64,000 nucleotides of DNA from Pyrocephalus nanus (lineage: Eukaryota; Chordata; Aves; Passeriformes; Tyrannidae): the NCBI GenBank assembly GCA_038380795.1, contig CM076267.1:36084232-36148231 (forward strand). Reading direction: 5' to 3'. Shown piece by piece: positions 12,301-24,300 of the stretch. Position numbers and translations under genes: made by a program. Under the pieces are notes generated by a model. It did not search any database. It worked only from the letters and a program-made list of their open reading frames with translations, and was not told where the DNA came from. Positions within the stretch are counted from its first letter, which is position 1; each line of letters begins with the position of its first letter.

Positions 12301-15300
12301 TACACTTGGGATGAGATGTTTTCTTCCTGTTTAAATGTTCTTTGGGTGCTTCTGTGACCACCTTTAAAGTCCAGATTTATGTTCGTCCCCAGCTAGGAAG
12401 CTGGCTGGCTTTATGCCTGTTTCCCTTTCCAGAGGAGCAGGGAAAGATTCAGGTCCTTTCATTTGACATCCCTGTGTGCTGTTTTTCTCAAAGACTAGCG
12501 TTCTCTGGAAACCCTGCAAATACCCTCCACAGTGACTCTAGAGGCATTTTATTCTGCTCTTTTAGTATTTTTCTGAAGGCTTCATGCTTCTAGAAGAGAG
12601 TTCTAAGTAGAGACTGCAGTGCAAGGGTAGCTGTTGTATACAGATCCACTGTGAAACACTGGAAGTGGAACAAGAGAGCACTTTCTGACCCTCCTCAACA
12701 CCTTTGTTCTCAGCCTTCTGCCATGCAGGCCCCTGGCATTCTTCTTGCATTCCTGCTGTGCCGGTCTTGAAACATCCCAAGCTGAATCCAGTCCTTGGTA
12801 GGGCGTCAGTGTGGTCCTTTGCACAGCAGGACTCTCATCCTCTGCCAGGATACTCCTTGGCATGTTTAACTGCTGAGAGTTGCCATCTGTCAGAATGTAC
12901 ATGTGGACTCATTTGAAGAAGGAAATCTTTCTTACCAGGAATCTGCGTTCTTCGTGATGTGCAGTCCACATGTACATTCCCGTCCCATCTGCTTTTCCCT
13001 TCTCTCTAATTCTTTTTCAGATGCAATGCTGTTGAGAGAGAGACTGAAATGGTGGTAGATGCACTCTCTTGTATGTCACACATGAAGCAGGAAAAGGAGG
13101 AGAAGCGAGAGTACAGGCTCCCCAGGGACTGCATCAGGGCAAGCTTGCAGTATAACCTGGCAGGGCAGAACTGTGCCTGCTGTTAGAATGTACCTGTAGA
13201 CTACCTGTACCATACATTGGTTACTGGTAAGTATTTTTTTTTTTTTTTTTTTTAAAAACTTGATCAGAGTGATAGGGCTCTCCTTGGGCTTCATGGATGG
13301 AGCATCACTTGGGGACTGTAGGCTAATCCGTTGGTTTTTCCATGTTTGTGAGTATGCTGAGGGCTGTACATTTGTGAAAGCCCACAAGTAGTTGTTGTAC
13401 TTTCTCCTGTTACTACCACTTCTCTCTGCATCATTGCCTAAGTGTTGCACACAGAGTTCTGATACTACCTCAGGTTATTTCCTGGAGTAATAAACTATTT
13501 CCTCAGTTAAGATAACATCAAGATAATTTAGACACTGATCTATTGGTAGAGGGAATGATAATCTCTCCTGTTGAGAGCTAAGATGGTGACAGCTGAAGAC
13601 TTCTCACAGGTCTGTTTTTACCAGCAGTTCTTGGTCCATGCCGGCAGCAGAGCTGGCTTCCTTGTGTTTATTTTGTACTGAGTGATTTCTTTCATAATCT
13701 TAAGTGCTAAATCAAACTCCCTTGCACTGTTGTACTTTGGACTCAGCTGCAGCTGATGTGGAGGCTGTGAAGCATTGTAAGAAGAAAACATTGCATTTAC
13801 AAACTTTATCTTGGAACTCATTACACAGGCTATCCAAAAGCTAGAGAGAGCTCTCTTACATGCTGTGTTTGTCTGTAGCTGATAGATAATGGATATTGAA
13901 ATCTTTATCTGCCAGCAGCAGAGCACTGTGTGTGTCAGCTGCTGGGGCACACTGACAATGGGATTTTGTGTTCTTCCCCCTTGCAGCCAACGTGTGTGTT
14001 GTGAAGGTGGATGGGACTCCTTATCTGTGTAAAGCTGATGAGGTTGGAGAAATATGTGTGAATTCAGGAGCGACTGGGATAGCGTATTTTGGCCTCTTGG
14101 GAATCACCAAGAATGTATTTGAGGTTCGAACTTTCTTGTAATGTAAAGTGTAATTGTTGCATTTCTAGTATTCCTTCTTGCAAATAGACTTATTTGTTCC
14201 TTAAAAGTCCTTTTTTGGTGTTTTTTTTTTTTTTTTTTTGTTGGTTGGGGTTTTTTTTGTTTTTGTTTTTGTTTTGTGTGTTTTGTTTTGTTTTTTGTTT
14301 TTTTTTTTTTTTTTCTGTTTTTTGTTTTGGGTTGTTTTTTTTTTAATTAGAAAAAGCCTTGGCTTGGATATACTTTGCTTCATTCATAGAATCATAAGAA
14401 ATTATGCCTTCTATAACCAAAAATACCAAGTATTATCTGCAGTCAATCAGCTGCTTTTAAATTCCACAATCCAGTGTTCTGCCTATGTGAGCATTTAAAC
14501 TCATCTGAGCTCTGACTTAACACAGAAGTCTTACGTGCAGTTACCCGAAGGCATTTCAGTCTTTTTGCTTCTATTTGTCCTTCCAGTGGTACTCCAATTT
14601 TATGTTTTCCTTTTGTGCCAATAAAGAAGTGAGAGTCCATGTCAGCCCAGTCAGTGTCTGAATCCCTCTGTGTTCTTCCAGGCCATCCCAGTGACAGCAG
14701 CCGGCGTGCCTGTTTCAGACCAGCCCTTCACAAGGACAGGACTGCTTGGCTTTGTGGGTCCTGTAAGTGTGAACAAGCCCTGGGGGGGCCCTACTTTGTC
14801 CTGACTCCCAACTCTTTTAAGTGGTGCCCCTGAATTCAGCAGAATTAAATGTTGAGGCACTGACCTCCTTCAGATCTCGAGAGTATTGTTGGCTTGAGTC
14901 AGGCATGTGTTGCCAGGAGGTTTTTCCCCTCTGTTTCTAATCCTGCCTTCTTTTCAGGACTGTTTGGTGTTTGTGGTAGGGAAGTTGGATGGCCTGATGA
15001 CAGTCAGTGGCCGCAGGCACAACGCAGACGACGTGGTGGCCACCGCCTTGGCAGTCGAACCCATGAAGTTTGTCTATCGGGGAAGGTGAGCATATCAGGA
15101 ACTTCAGCCCTGCTGACTGGGCTTTGTTCCTCATTTTTTTCACCCACAGTCAATAAGTAGCACAGCACACACAGGAGCAATGCATGTGAGTTTTTACGTG
15201 TGTTTTTTGTAGGAAAGGTGGCACTAGGTTGTGATATGCCCTGTCCCTGCTATCTTGAAAGACAAATATTGACACCCTTCTTCGTGCACAGTAGATTTTA

Positions 15301-18300
15301 AATTGCTTTCACAAAGTATAAAGGTAGATTTTTAAGTGTCTGTTTAAAAGTTCTTTCAAAGCTTCTCGTAAGACACTCAAATGAAGCTCATGTGACAGAT
15401 GTAAGACACCTCGGTCCCCCTGAGCCTTTTGGGCAGAGTGGCTGAGGGAGGAACTGTGCAGCATGTTCTAGAGAACAAACAGCTGCAGGACCTTCAAAGA
15501 TAGTGTGTGTTGTATCACCAACCTGATTGCTCTGCTATGCTCAATGGCTGAATGTCCAGATGGAAATCAGTGACAAGTGGGGTCCCTCAGGGGGTCCACC
15601 TTGGGACAAGTCCAGGCTGGGGGATGAACAGATCAAGGGAGCTCTGCTGAGGACTTGGGGGTGCTGCTGAATGAGAGACTGGACATACCCTGAGCACGTG
15701 CACTGGCAGCCCAGGAACCAGCTGTGTCCTGGGCTGCGTCCCCACAGTGTGGGCAGCAGGGGAGGGGGGGATTCTGCCCCTCTGCCCCGCCCAGGTGAGA
15801 CCCCACCTGCAGAGCTGCCTCCAGCTCTAGGGGCCCCAGCACAGGAAGGACATGGAGCTGCTGGATTGGGTCCAGAGGAGGCCACAGAGATGCTCCAAAG
15901 GCTGGAGCCCCTCTGCTATGGAGACAGGCCGAGAGAGCTGGGATGGCTCAGCCTGGAGAAGAGAACGCTCTGGCAAGACCTTATTGCAGCTTTTCAAGAC
16001 CTAAAAGGGCCTTGTAAGAAAAATGGGGACAGAGTTTTTAGTGAGGCCTGTCTCAATAGGACAAGTGATGATGGTTTTAAAATGAAAGAGATTACATTCA
16101 GACTAGATATAAGGCAGACAGTCCTGACTGTGAGGGTGGTGAGGCACAGAGAAGCTGTGGCTGCCCCATCCCCACCCCATCGAGGTCAGGTTGGAGGGGG
16201 CTCTGAGCAACCTGAAGTAGTTGAAAATGGTCAGTAATTTGGCCTAGCCATCTTTCTGAAGGGGATGTAGGGGCCACAAGTCTAGTGTGCATGATGGAGT
16301 TGTGTAGGCAAGGTTTGCACAGCCCCTGCACATATGGAACTTTCCTGTCAAACACGTGCTACGTCAGTGACTGCAAATCCACCTGACCCCCACCAGAAAT
16401 GGGTTACAGCAGTGAACCTACGTGTTCTATTTTTCCTGTGACTTTGTGATGACCCTGGCATGAACAAAGCTTGTGTGTGTGAAACAGTGCCATGAGAGGT
16501 TGCAGCCATCCTCCACGTGATGATAACCCATGCTCTGTTCACCGTATGTTGCACCCTATCATTCTTCTGTCCTTTGTGTTTTAGGATAGCAGTGTTTTCT
16601 GTGCCCGTTTTGCATGATGATCGGATAGTGCTTGTGGCAGAGCAGCGCCCTGACGCCTCAGAGGAGGATAGTTTTCAGTGGATGAGCAGGGTTCTACAGG
16701 TAGTCAGTCTGTCCTTTCTCTTTTCCAGGTGAATAAGGCTGATGTATGAAATGAGAATATTAGAGCATCTTTTTTTCCCCCCCATAAGCCAAACCTGTCA
16801 GTGTAACCACAGAGAGATAAAACGAGCTGGGTTTTTTTGTTGTTGTTTGGTTTGGGGTTTTTTTTGGTTTTTTTTTTTTTTTTAAATGTGTTTCAGGGTT
16901 GATAGTTTACAGAATTTTGGTAAAAAATAAGACTTCCTTTCAGAATGTTTTTTTTTTAACTTCCTACTTCTAGGATTCCTTAAGTCCTAAGGGTAATGGG
17001 CTTTTTTTGGGGTTAATGCTACATATCTCTTCTGATTTCATACTGAGAGTTAACTCTGGAAATATTTACGGGGGTACTTAGTGCCAAGTATCAGAACTGC
17101 CCCTGAAAGCTTTTTATGTCACTAACAACCTATTCTAGATCTTCAACTGTAAACATTAAAACACTTTTTTCCTTTGATTACTTTAATGGATTTTCTTGGG
17201 GGGTAGAGGGCAGGAGGAAGGGGAATTCTGGTAGATTTGCATTTGTGGATTTCAGAATTAATCAGTCCTGAGGAAGTAAAAATTGAGAGAGCAGTTATGG
17301 AAGACTGGAGATGGGACAACAGAAGGGAACGATACAGAGAAAAACTTAAGGGAAGTTTGCTCTTAAGAATAAAGCAGTTGGGTAGTAATGTTTTCTAATT
17401 TCGGCTTTCTGCTCTTTTTTGAGGGAATATCCACTAACAGAAAGGCTTTTTTGTGGGAGAAAATATTTTTGTTTCTCTTTTTTTTAAAAGTGTCATAGCT
17501 AAAACAGACACTTAAGTTTTAGGCAGCAAAGATGCTTCCCTCCCTATTTTTGTGGTTTTATGTTCTACTGCGCTTTTGTGATTGTGCCATACATGCTAAA
17601 TTTGCTGTAATATAATTTTGGCTTTTGAAAATCTCTGCACTTTTTGCCCACTTATAAGAGACTTTCCTAATCCCTGATGTGCAGGTGGCATCCCCTTGGT
17701 AGAGGGCACAAGCAAAGTCCTGGGTCTGCTCCTGCTCCCATTGAAGTCATGGCACAGCTTCTATGAGTTCAGTGAGTGCAGAATTGGACCCTTTATTTGC
17801 AAATTGTGGTGCAAGTAAAAACTTTAATGTTATAACTGACTTGAATTCAAATTCTTGCTCTAGCTACGTCCCAGTTGATAACGTGGAATGTTTTTTGGGT
17901 TTTTTTCCTTTTTAATTTCCACCAAGGCGATCGATAGCATTCACCAGGTGGGCGTGTACTGCCTTGCCTTGGTGCCAGCCAACACTTTGCCAAAGGCTCC
18001 CCTCGGAGGGATTCATATTTCAGAAACGAAGCAGCGCTTTTTGGAGGGTGCTCTGCATCCTTGTAACGTCTTGATGTGTCCCCACACCTGCGTCACCAAC
18101 CTGCCCAAGCCCCGACAGAAACAGCCAGGTGAGGAGAAAGCAGAGCACGGTGCTGGTTCTGCCAGACCCTGTGTTAGACGTGGCACATCTGCAGCCTGCA
18201 CTGATTGCTGCACCTTCCTTAAGGTTATTTGTCCTCACATTGCACCTCTTCTTTTCGAAATGCAGATGTTGGTCCTGCCTCAATGATAGTGGGAAACCTC

Positions 18301-21300
18301 GTAGCTGGCAAGAGGATTGCGCAAGCCTCAGGCAGAGATGTGAGCCAGCTGGAGGACAATGACCAGGCAAGAAAGGTGACACTGTTGTCCTGGTATGACT
18401 GAATATTCGAGTTAGCTTATTCAGAGTGAGAGAAAACCAGGCAGGATGTTCTGCTGAAAGTAAACATGAGGCGTTTTGAGTGAACCTGAGTGTCTCCTTT
18501 TTATTCCTTTTCAGTTCCTGTATTTGGCAGATGTTCTTCAGTGGCGAGCTCAGACAACTCCAGATCATCCCCTCTTCCTTCTGTTGAATTCCAAGGTGAG
18601 ATGCACTTTAGGTCACACTCAGGGATTGAGATCAAAACAAAAGATTGTTTTGATTCTAAGAAAATTCCAGCCAGAATTCTTTTCCTTAAATGCTTCAGGT
18701 TATTTTAGTGAAGCAGACAAAAATTGCTAGTTGGTATGCAGCATCATTTTTCCACTTCTGGAATTTTATGCAATATGTTTTATGCCACATCTGGAATTTC
18801 AGTATGCATTCTGCCTGGCTTAAAACATTGCAGTAATTGCATTTCCTGCTGGAACCCAACTTTTGTGATATTAAGGGAAGCCACAATTATGTATTTGTCT
18901 CTGAATAGAAGGGTAGCTGTCACACCTTTCAGGAGACTGATGCCTTGTCCTAGGCTAGGCTTTGCCCCCAAGAAGAATGGCACTTAAAATGGCAGCAACA
19001 GCACAGTGACAAATTGGATTTACCCTGTGCTGTACTGTGCTGCAGACAGTGGGGTAGAGAATGTGCTTCCAGAAGGTCCAGCAGCAGCCCTTGGAAAGGG
19101 AAGGATTTGTCTTTGTGGGTCTTATTCTGAGAGGAAAACGGTTAGGACACAGTTCAACACTTCTGACTTTTTTTATGAGACTGTTTTTTAGCAAAAGAAA
19201 CTGTTTCAACGTTGTTATTGTTGAAAGTCACAGAACTGGTTTATTCTCTCGGAGTAAAGAGGATTTTGAGGGAAGTTTTCTGGTATGAAGAAGCACCTTC
19301 CTGGGTCATTTTGTTCAGGCGAGTTTTACCCCTGACAAGAAGACTCTGCAAAAGGAAACACAAAACTTGGGTACAAAGATATTACCTGTTGGTGAACACC
19401 TCTCTTAAACAACTGGGGACTAATGATCTACAGTGCTGCATGTTAGTGTGTTCACAGTTCTCCATGAGAAACCCTTTTGTTTTGCACCTTTTCATGTCAG
19501 TATCCAAATCACTGAGCTGCTGCTGTTTCTATTTAACAATACACTATATTTACTGTTCTGATTTTGCAGGATGTATAAAATCCCCTAGCACTGTAAAAGC
19601 TCATGGTACCAGCAGCGTGGTTTCTGAAACGTAGAGACAGAGCCTTTAACAGAGTTTGCTGTATTGTTAGAATAAGGACAGATGAAATATTGTACCTGCA
19701 GCAGGTACTGTGTGTAGAACAGCTTGAATAAAGGCTTGTGATGTCACTTCTCTCCTGTGCAGGGCACTGTAGCCAGCACTGCATCGTGCATCCAGCTGCA
19801 CAAGAGAGCAGAGAGAGTGGCAGTCGCGCTGCTGGAGAAGGGGCGGCTCAACGTTGGTGACCACGTGGCCCTGGTTTACCCTCCAGGTGAGGAAACACAG
19901 ACAGCAAAAGCCACAATCAGCACCAGAAAAGAAAGTCCTGCCCGTGAAAATATATCCCTACCCACTTAAAGTTTGTAGGATCAAAATAACTTTTGCTAAC
20001 TCTCAAATGCAAAACATCTTAACCCCATGGAACCAGGCATGGCCAAGAGCAGACTGTTGATTTGAAGAGACCCTTTTGGCAAATCCTTGAATCTCAATAA
20101 AATAAATCACTGTGTGTTTTGATTTTGGTGAAAGAGTTGGGCCTCTTGTCCTGATGAAAATGGCTTTAATTTGACAAATATGCTTTACAGGTGTGGACTT
20201 GATAGCAACTTTCTATGGCTGCTTATACGCTGGCTGTGTCCCCATCACTGTCCGCCCTCCTCATCCTCAGAACCTTGCTACCACTCTGCCCACTGTCAAA
20301 ATGATTGTAGAGGTAGGTACGAGACATCCCTCTCCATATGCTTTTGGGGAGTGTGGAATGGTTGATGCATCCTGATGAATTGCTTTGTCACGGTCGGTGT
20401 AAAATAAGCCGGGGGGGGGGGGGGGGGCGGAAATCAGCATGCTCAGTCAATAATGACATTTTTGCAGAAACTCGTTTAAAATGGTCTTTTATTGTTGTGA
20501 TTCATTTTGCTTTGTTTCCAGTGATTTTCTTCATCTGTTCACCTTATTGGTTGTCTCCTCTGGGTGGATATGACATTGCTTTGAGCATGCATTCCCTGGT
20601 TTTATGAATGGTTTTAAATGCTGTGCCTTTTGCAGGTCAGTAAGTCTGCGTGTATACTGACCACCCAAGCCATAATGAAACTGCTCAAGTCTAAGGAGGC
20701 TGCTGCAGCTGTAGATGTTAAAACATGGCCCACTATTTTGGATACAGGTACAGTAGCCGAAGTGGAAATAGTTTTAAGAGTGATGTGTTTATTTTGTTGC
20801 ACCTTAACTGCCTAACTGAGTGGATGTGTTGTGCATTGCATTGAAATAGCTGTTCAAGAAACTATAGGAAGCATCTGGTGATAGTGCTGTAAAGATACAT
20901 TTCTTTGTCCTGTGCTCGTTTCCCAGAACAGTAATGCAGTACTTTTCTCTTTTTATTTATTTTAAATAGATGATATGCCTAAAAAGAAGCTGGCTAGTGT
21001 TTTCAGACCTACTTCTCCAGATATGTTGGCATACTTGGACTTCAGTGTGTCTACTACTGGTATATTAGCAGGAGTAAAGGTAGAGTAACAAGAGATAATT
21101 ATGGTTTGTCTCCTTATGTTTAGGAAGAAGTATGTGATACCCTTTCTCTCAGAAGGGTCCCTGAGAGCTCCTGTTTTCCTCTTGCAGATGTCCCACGCAG
21201 CTACAAGTGCCTTATGTCGCTCGATAAAGCTCCAGTGCGAGCTGTACCCATCCCGACAGATTGCCATCTGCCTGGACCCTTACTGTGGCCTGGGGTTTGC

Positions 21301-24300
21301 ACTGTGGTGCTTGTGCAGGTATGTCCTTGCAGCCATGGGCCTCCTCATGTGTGCCCAGCCTTCTGCAGAATCCCAGGAACAGCCGTGGGTAGAACTGTCA
21401 AAGAAACCCAATCAAACCGCTTACCAATAGTTCAGCAAACGCCTTCTGTGGTGAGAAGATCCACTGAAGTCAGTGAATTTACTTGAGTGACTTCAGGTTT
21501 GCAAGTGGAATTAATTAGATACCAAATCCAAGAAAAAAAAAAAGGCTTCACTGTCTATCTCACATTGATTAAATTAATCCCTTTAAAGTCTTTTGAGATT
21601 CAACCATATGCTTTGACAAGACCCTTCAGGTGTTCACTGCAAGATTGGTGTGCACTAAGAAATACTGCTGAAGGAAGCAGTTAAATGTTTCTTGAAATGA
21701 ATGAGTCCTGAATTTATTCGACCAGATAACTGTTTTAAAGCAGCACATCTCACAAGCTGCAAAATTTTCCTCTTTTTTTTTCCTTTTAAAGCATGCCATA
21801 TGCTTTAACTAATCCAATGATTTAATAGTGTTTTAGATGTTTCATTAAAAAAATGTAGAAACTGAAGCTTTTGAATGAAAGGTTGTTTTGTAAACAGGTA
21901 AATTTACTGTAGTTACACCTGCCCCTTCTCTCTCTCTCTAAATTCCCCAACTGGAAAGGAAGTGCACTGAAGAAAAACAGAAATGCAACTTCGGTAGCAT
22001 CTGAGGATTTATATCAGCAATAATGTGAGGCAGGGTGGAGGGAAAAGAAACCTTAGTGATGGAAGAATTAAAATAGAAAGTGAAACAAAGATGAAACCAA
22101 AAAATTAAAAGGTGGTGTGATTCTGATGCTGAATTTGACTTTCTGTCCACTCAACTGGTATCCAGGTTAAATATTTCACATTAACCCTGTTTAAAAACTG
22201 AGACAGCCACGGCAAAGGTAGAAAATTGCATAAAAAACTTGAACAGTGCAATACACGTGTTAAACACTCATATCACTCAAAGCAAAAGGTGCATTTTCAC
22301 ATGAATGACTCAGAAAAATAAGATCAATATCCAGCTGTAGTCTGCAACTGGAATGATGGTGGTTAGGAATTGGAACTGGAATTGGGTGGTAAGACATGGC
22401 ACAGGTTGCCCAGAGAAGCTGTGGCTGCCCCATCCCTGGAAGTGTCCAAGGCCAGGCTGGACAGGGCTTGGAGCAATCTGGGCTAGTGGAAGGTGTCCCT
22501 GCCCATGGCAGGGGGTGGGATGAGATGAGCTTTAAGGTCCCTTCCAACCCAGGTCACTTCGTGTTTCTCTGATGCCTCAAATATTAACATTTTTTTGTCA
22601 GAAGTTCTGTCTATTGAAGGCATTGAATGTTTGCCTGTAGCTCAGCACAGTTTCCTGCACAAGACAAATATACTTGCCTTAAAGATTGTGACTTACTCAG
22701 CCCTGTAGTCCCCAGCTGCATAAGAGATTCTTGCTCTCTTGAACAAGAGAACCTGAAGTTCAGGTTTCAATTTTCCTGTATTTCTTTCGGTTTGACTTCA
22801 CATAACTTTTGGCTTTTATTTTTGTTTGTTTGTTTGTTTGTTTTTATGCTGGCTTGAAGTTGTCGTGTTTCTATTGCTTCCTCTCCCCAGTGTATATTCA
22901 GGTCACCAGTCCATCCTGGTCCCTCCTCTGGAGCTGGAGAGCAACGTGTCTTTGTGGCTGTCTGCTGTCAGCCAGTACAAAATACGTGTCACCTTCTGCT
23001 CATACTCGGTGATGGAGATGTGCACCAAAGGGCTCGGCACACAGACCGATGTTCTCCGGGTGAGTGCACTTCGTTTTTCAGGCACTGACAGGTACACACG
23101 TGGATCTTTCTAAAAATACCTCATTTGCAGGGGGATGAGTTGGTATTTCTGTGAGAGCCTTTCGTTATGACAAGATTTTTGGGGAATGTTGAGGTTGCTG
23201 GAAGATTCAGCTCTCGTGTTTCTGGTGGAGGGGGAAAAAAAAATAAGTCTTGTGTTTTCAGCTTTACTTGTTTGTGCCACCTTCTGTGCTGCAGGGTGTT
23301 TCTGAGATTTGGGGCAAAATACATAGCAAGCCTGACAGCTTGTTTGTGTCTGAGACAGATAAACACCACCGAACAAAAAAACCCTCCAAATAGACAAAAC
23401 ACACCCTAATAGAAGAAAAAAGCCCAAAGCCTCACCAAACACCAGAAAACCTCTCCCCCAAACAACAAAACCAAAAAATCCCCCAAAACCCAGTAGGTTT
23501 CACTTGCTTTCAGATCAGTTAATACCAAAAATGGTGAGTTCTAAAATGGATATAGTTTTCCACAACTCTGGAAGTGTTCCAGGCCAGGTTGGACAGGGCT
23601 TGGAGCAACCTGGTGTAGTGGAAGGTGTCCCTGCCCGTGGCAGGGAGGTGGAACTAGATGGGCTTGAAGGCTCCTTCCCACCCAAAGCATTCTATATGAT
23701 TACGTTATGATATACTTACTAACAACAGCAACTACACCCTGATACATCCATTTATTTTTGAGGGAAGTCTCTTAACTCAGACTTAATTTCCTTGGAAGGA
23801 GCATTCCCACTGCTGTAGTAACTGGGCTGCTCAGGACTTCCACTGGGAATGTGTGGCAAAAAAATGGCTACATTGTGCTTGTTCTCAAAAGAAACAAAGA
23901 AACCTGTTCCTCTGTTCCCCTGGACCATCGTGGCCCACAGACAATTGCTCCAGGTTTACATTCACACTGACAGGAGCTAATGGTGTCTGAGACACTGCTT
24001 GCACCTGAACTGTGCAGTGCTGGCAGCCAGCCCTGTGACACGATGACTTTCTGGGGAGTTTTCAGCTCAGAATTTTGGGAGACTGTGCTGCAGCTATGTG
24101 ATGGCCACGTCTTTAGTGTTTAACCAGTTCATGTCCTATTCTAGTGCTTTTCACATCCTTCTGTTGCACAAATTAAAACGGTTTATTCCTGGAATCGCTG
24201 CCTTCAAACTTAAAATGCTGTTCTGTTCACCCCACCTCTCAGATGAAGGGAGTGAACCTGTCCTGTGTCCGTACCTGCATGGTGGTTGCAGAGGAGAGAC

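Larger units (their letters stand above)
7428..13986 (+). other. 6.6 kb DIP2A intron with CR1 debris
   Basis: Largest intron in the window, between the exon encoding ...VGQIMPG and the exon encoding ANVCVVK. It starts gtagga and ends ttgcag. It holds CR1 fragments near 7700-8190 and 9478-9527 and a poly-T run at 13229-13252. The remainder is unique-looking AT-rich sequence with only short chance ORFs. I saw no internal exon supported by homology. Confidence 0.85.

Noticed and set aside
15671..16237. 188-codon open frame on the plus strand as a host gene
   Set aside because: Lies wholly inside a CR1 3' fragment and crosses its normally non-coding part.
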